This document shows, one piece after another, positions 63,110 through 64,000 of a stretch of 64,000 nucleotides of DNA (the stretch's first letter is position 1; each line of letters opens with the position of its first letter). Source of the DNA: Istiophorus platypterus (lineage: Eukaryota; Chordata; Actinopteri; Istiophoriformes; Istiophoridae); NCBI GenBank assembly GCA_016859345.1, contig CM029128.1, forward strand, positions 16,513,104 through 16,577,103. The letters are read 5' to 3'. The notes under the pieces are model-generated. The model was not told the origin of the DNA, did not search any database, and saw only the letters and a list, made by a program, of their open reading frames with translations. The position numbers and the translations under genes are program-made.

Positions 63110-64000
63110 TACAGAAAGAGCATGTGTATCCATACCACAGAGCGACATAGAATTAGTGGAAAAAAAAGGTGCCATTTCTTGTAGTTAGACCATATACACA
63201 TGTAGAAACTAAAATGGGGAAATTGCGGCAAATGTGAGGGGGAAGCAGTTTATGTATCGAAGGTCATGTAAATGTGTGGTTTATTATTAAAATCTTTATA
63301 GATATAATGTAGACACGGATACAGGGGGCCATCGTTTGACTTTCTTACTTTCACAGCCAACTGCAAACAAACAAAAAACAGAACACCAAAACGACAAGGC
63401 GTATATATAGTTTTAGTGTGCTTCCTGTGAATTGGGGATCAAAGGAGCAATAGCCATAGTAGAGACTTTCAATAATGAAAAAGTAAGCTACAACTCTTAA
63501 GTATTTTGATTTATTTTTATTCTAATTGTCTAATTTTCCAGATATTTAAATAAGGTCCTGACTTAAAGTGGCATGTATGAGACTTTCTCTTAACCTGATA
63601 TCATTTATAAAATCATCCAGATTTTATCTGTATTGCAGAGCTGTAAAGACACCTGGCCACTCCCTTTGTAACCCTTTGAACCAGTGTAAAATTTATGGCA
63701 GATAATATGGTATGACCATGGACATTTGACTTGATCATGAATCTACACTCACAATATGAAGGAATATGAAATGTCTGAAAATGACCAGAAATCAGTGACT
63801 GATCTAAGCCCTGAATGTATCGCAAAAAAACAAAACCACCCATTTTCCTGTATTCTTTTTCAAAATAAGTCAAAGAAGTGTCATTTTGAAGATGATTGAG
63901 ACATACTCCTTCGGAAAATCAAAGCCTTCGGTGTTTCACTCACTCTGTTATTGATGTACCATCACATCGGCATAGCTATTAAATGAATCCATCCAATTGA
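63110..64000. other. Upstream of the atp8b start exon
   Basis: Probably intron or 5' flank of atp8b. No CpG-rich promoter or first exon is recognised before the window ends, so the promoter may lie beyond it. The 86-codon minus-strand frame at 63613-63873 has no domain. Confidence 0.4.

Overview
The window is nuclear DNA of a ray-finned fish, most likely a percomorph teleost. The reasons are GT-AG introns, abundant (CA)n and (CT)n microsatellites, Tc1/mariner debris, several interspersed repeats that I recognise as common in percomorph genomes, and three genes whose proteins match vertebrate families. There are no operons, CRISPR arrays or bacterial signals.

Layout. Bases 1-36,600 are gene-poor. 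They hold two decayed Tc1-type transposase fragments (0.96-1.6 kb), a GC-rich promoter-like block with long CT tracts (7.2-8.5 kb), a ~640-bp percomorph-type repeat (11.4-12.0 kb), copies of a second fish repeat (15.8 and 41 kb), an intact 107-bp mariner-type MITE inside a GAGAT-rich simple-sequence tract (21.1-21.9 kb), microsatellites and a GGAGA minisatellite (34.2 kb). I found no convincing multi-exon gene there. Two short open frames (4,245-4,580 and 7,041-7,259, minus strand) are flagged as doubtful.

Bases 36,600-63,100 hold three complete genes. (1) An intronless hsp30-type small heat-shock protein (minus strand, 212 aa) has a TATA box and a perfect three-unit heat-shock element. (2) stbd1 (plus strand, 3 exons, 1060 aa) is divergent from hsp30 and starts in a CpG-rich block. 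It has an N-terminal membrane anchor, a very long acidic linker with a decayed ~50-residue tandem repeat, and a C-terminal CBM20 glycogen-binding domain. (3) An ATP8B-class P4-ATPase lipid flippase (minus strand, 27 coding exons, 1194 aa) was rebuilt exon by exon with consistent phases throughout. stbd1 and atp8b converge across a ~7-kb gap. A hairpin with AATAAA on both strands lies near the atp8b end of that gap.

The three genes do not form a pathway. hsp30 is a stress chaperone, stbd1 tethers glycogen to membranes for glycophagy, and atp8b flips phospholipids. Their link is positional: a divergent pair (hsp30/stbd1) and a convergent pair (stbd1/atp8b). I see no strong case for a wholly new system. 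The best leads are the enlarged repeat-bearing stbd1 linker with a possibly relocated LIR motif, the symmetric hairpin/poly(A) element, the atp8b leader (uORF and MGSVAS N-terminus), and the (TG)n tract beside an atp8b splice acceptor.
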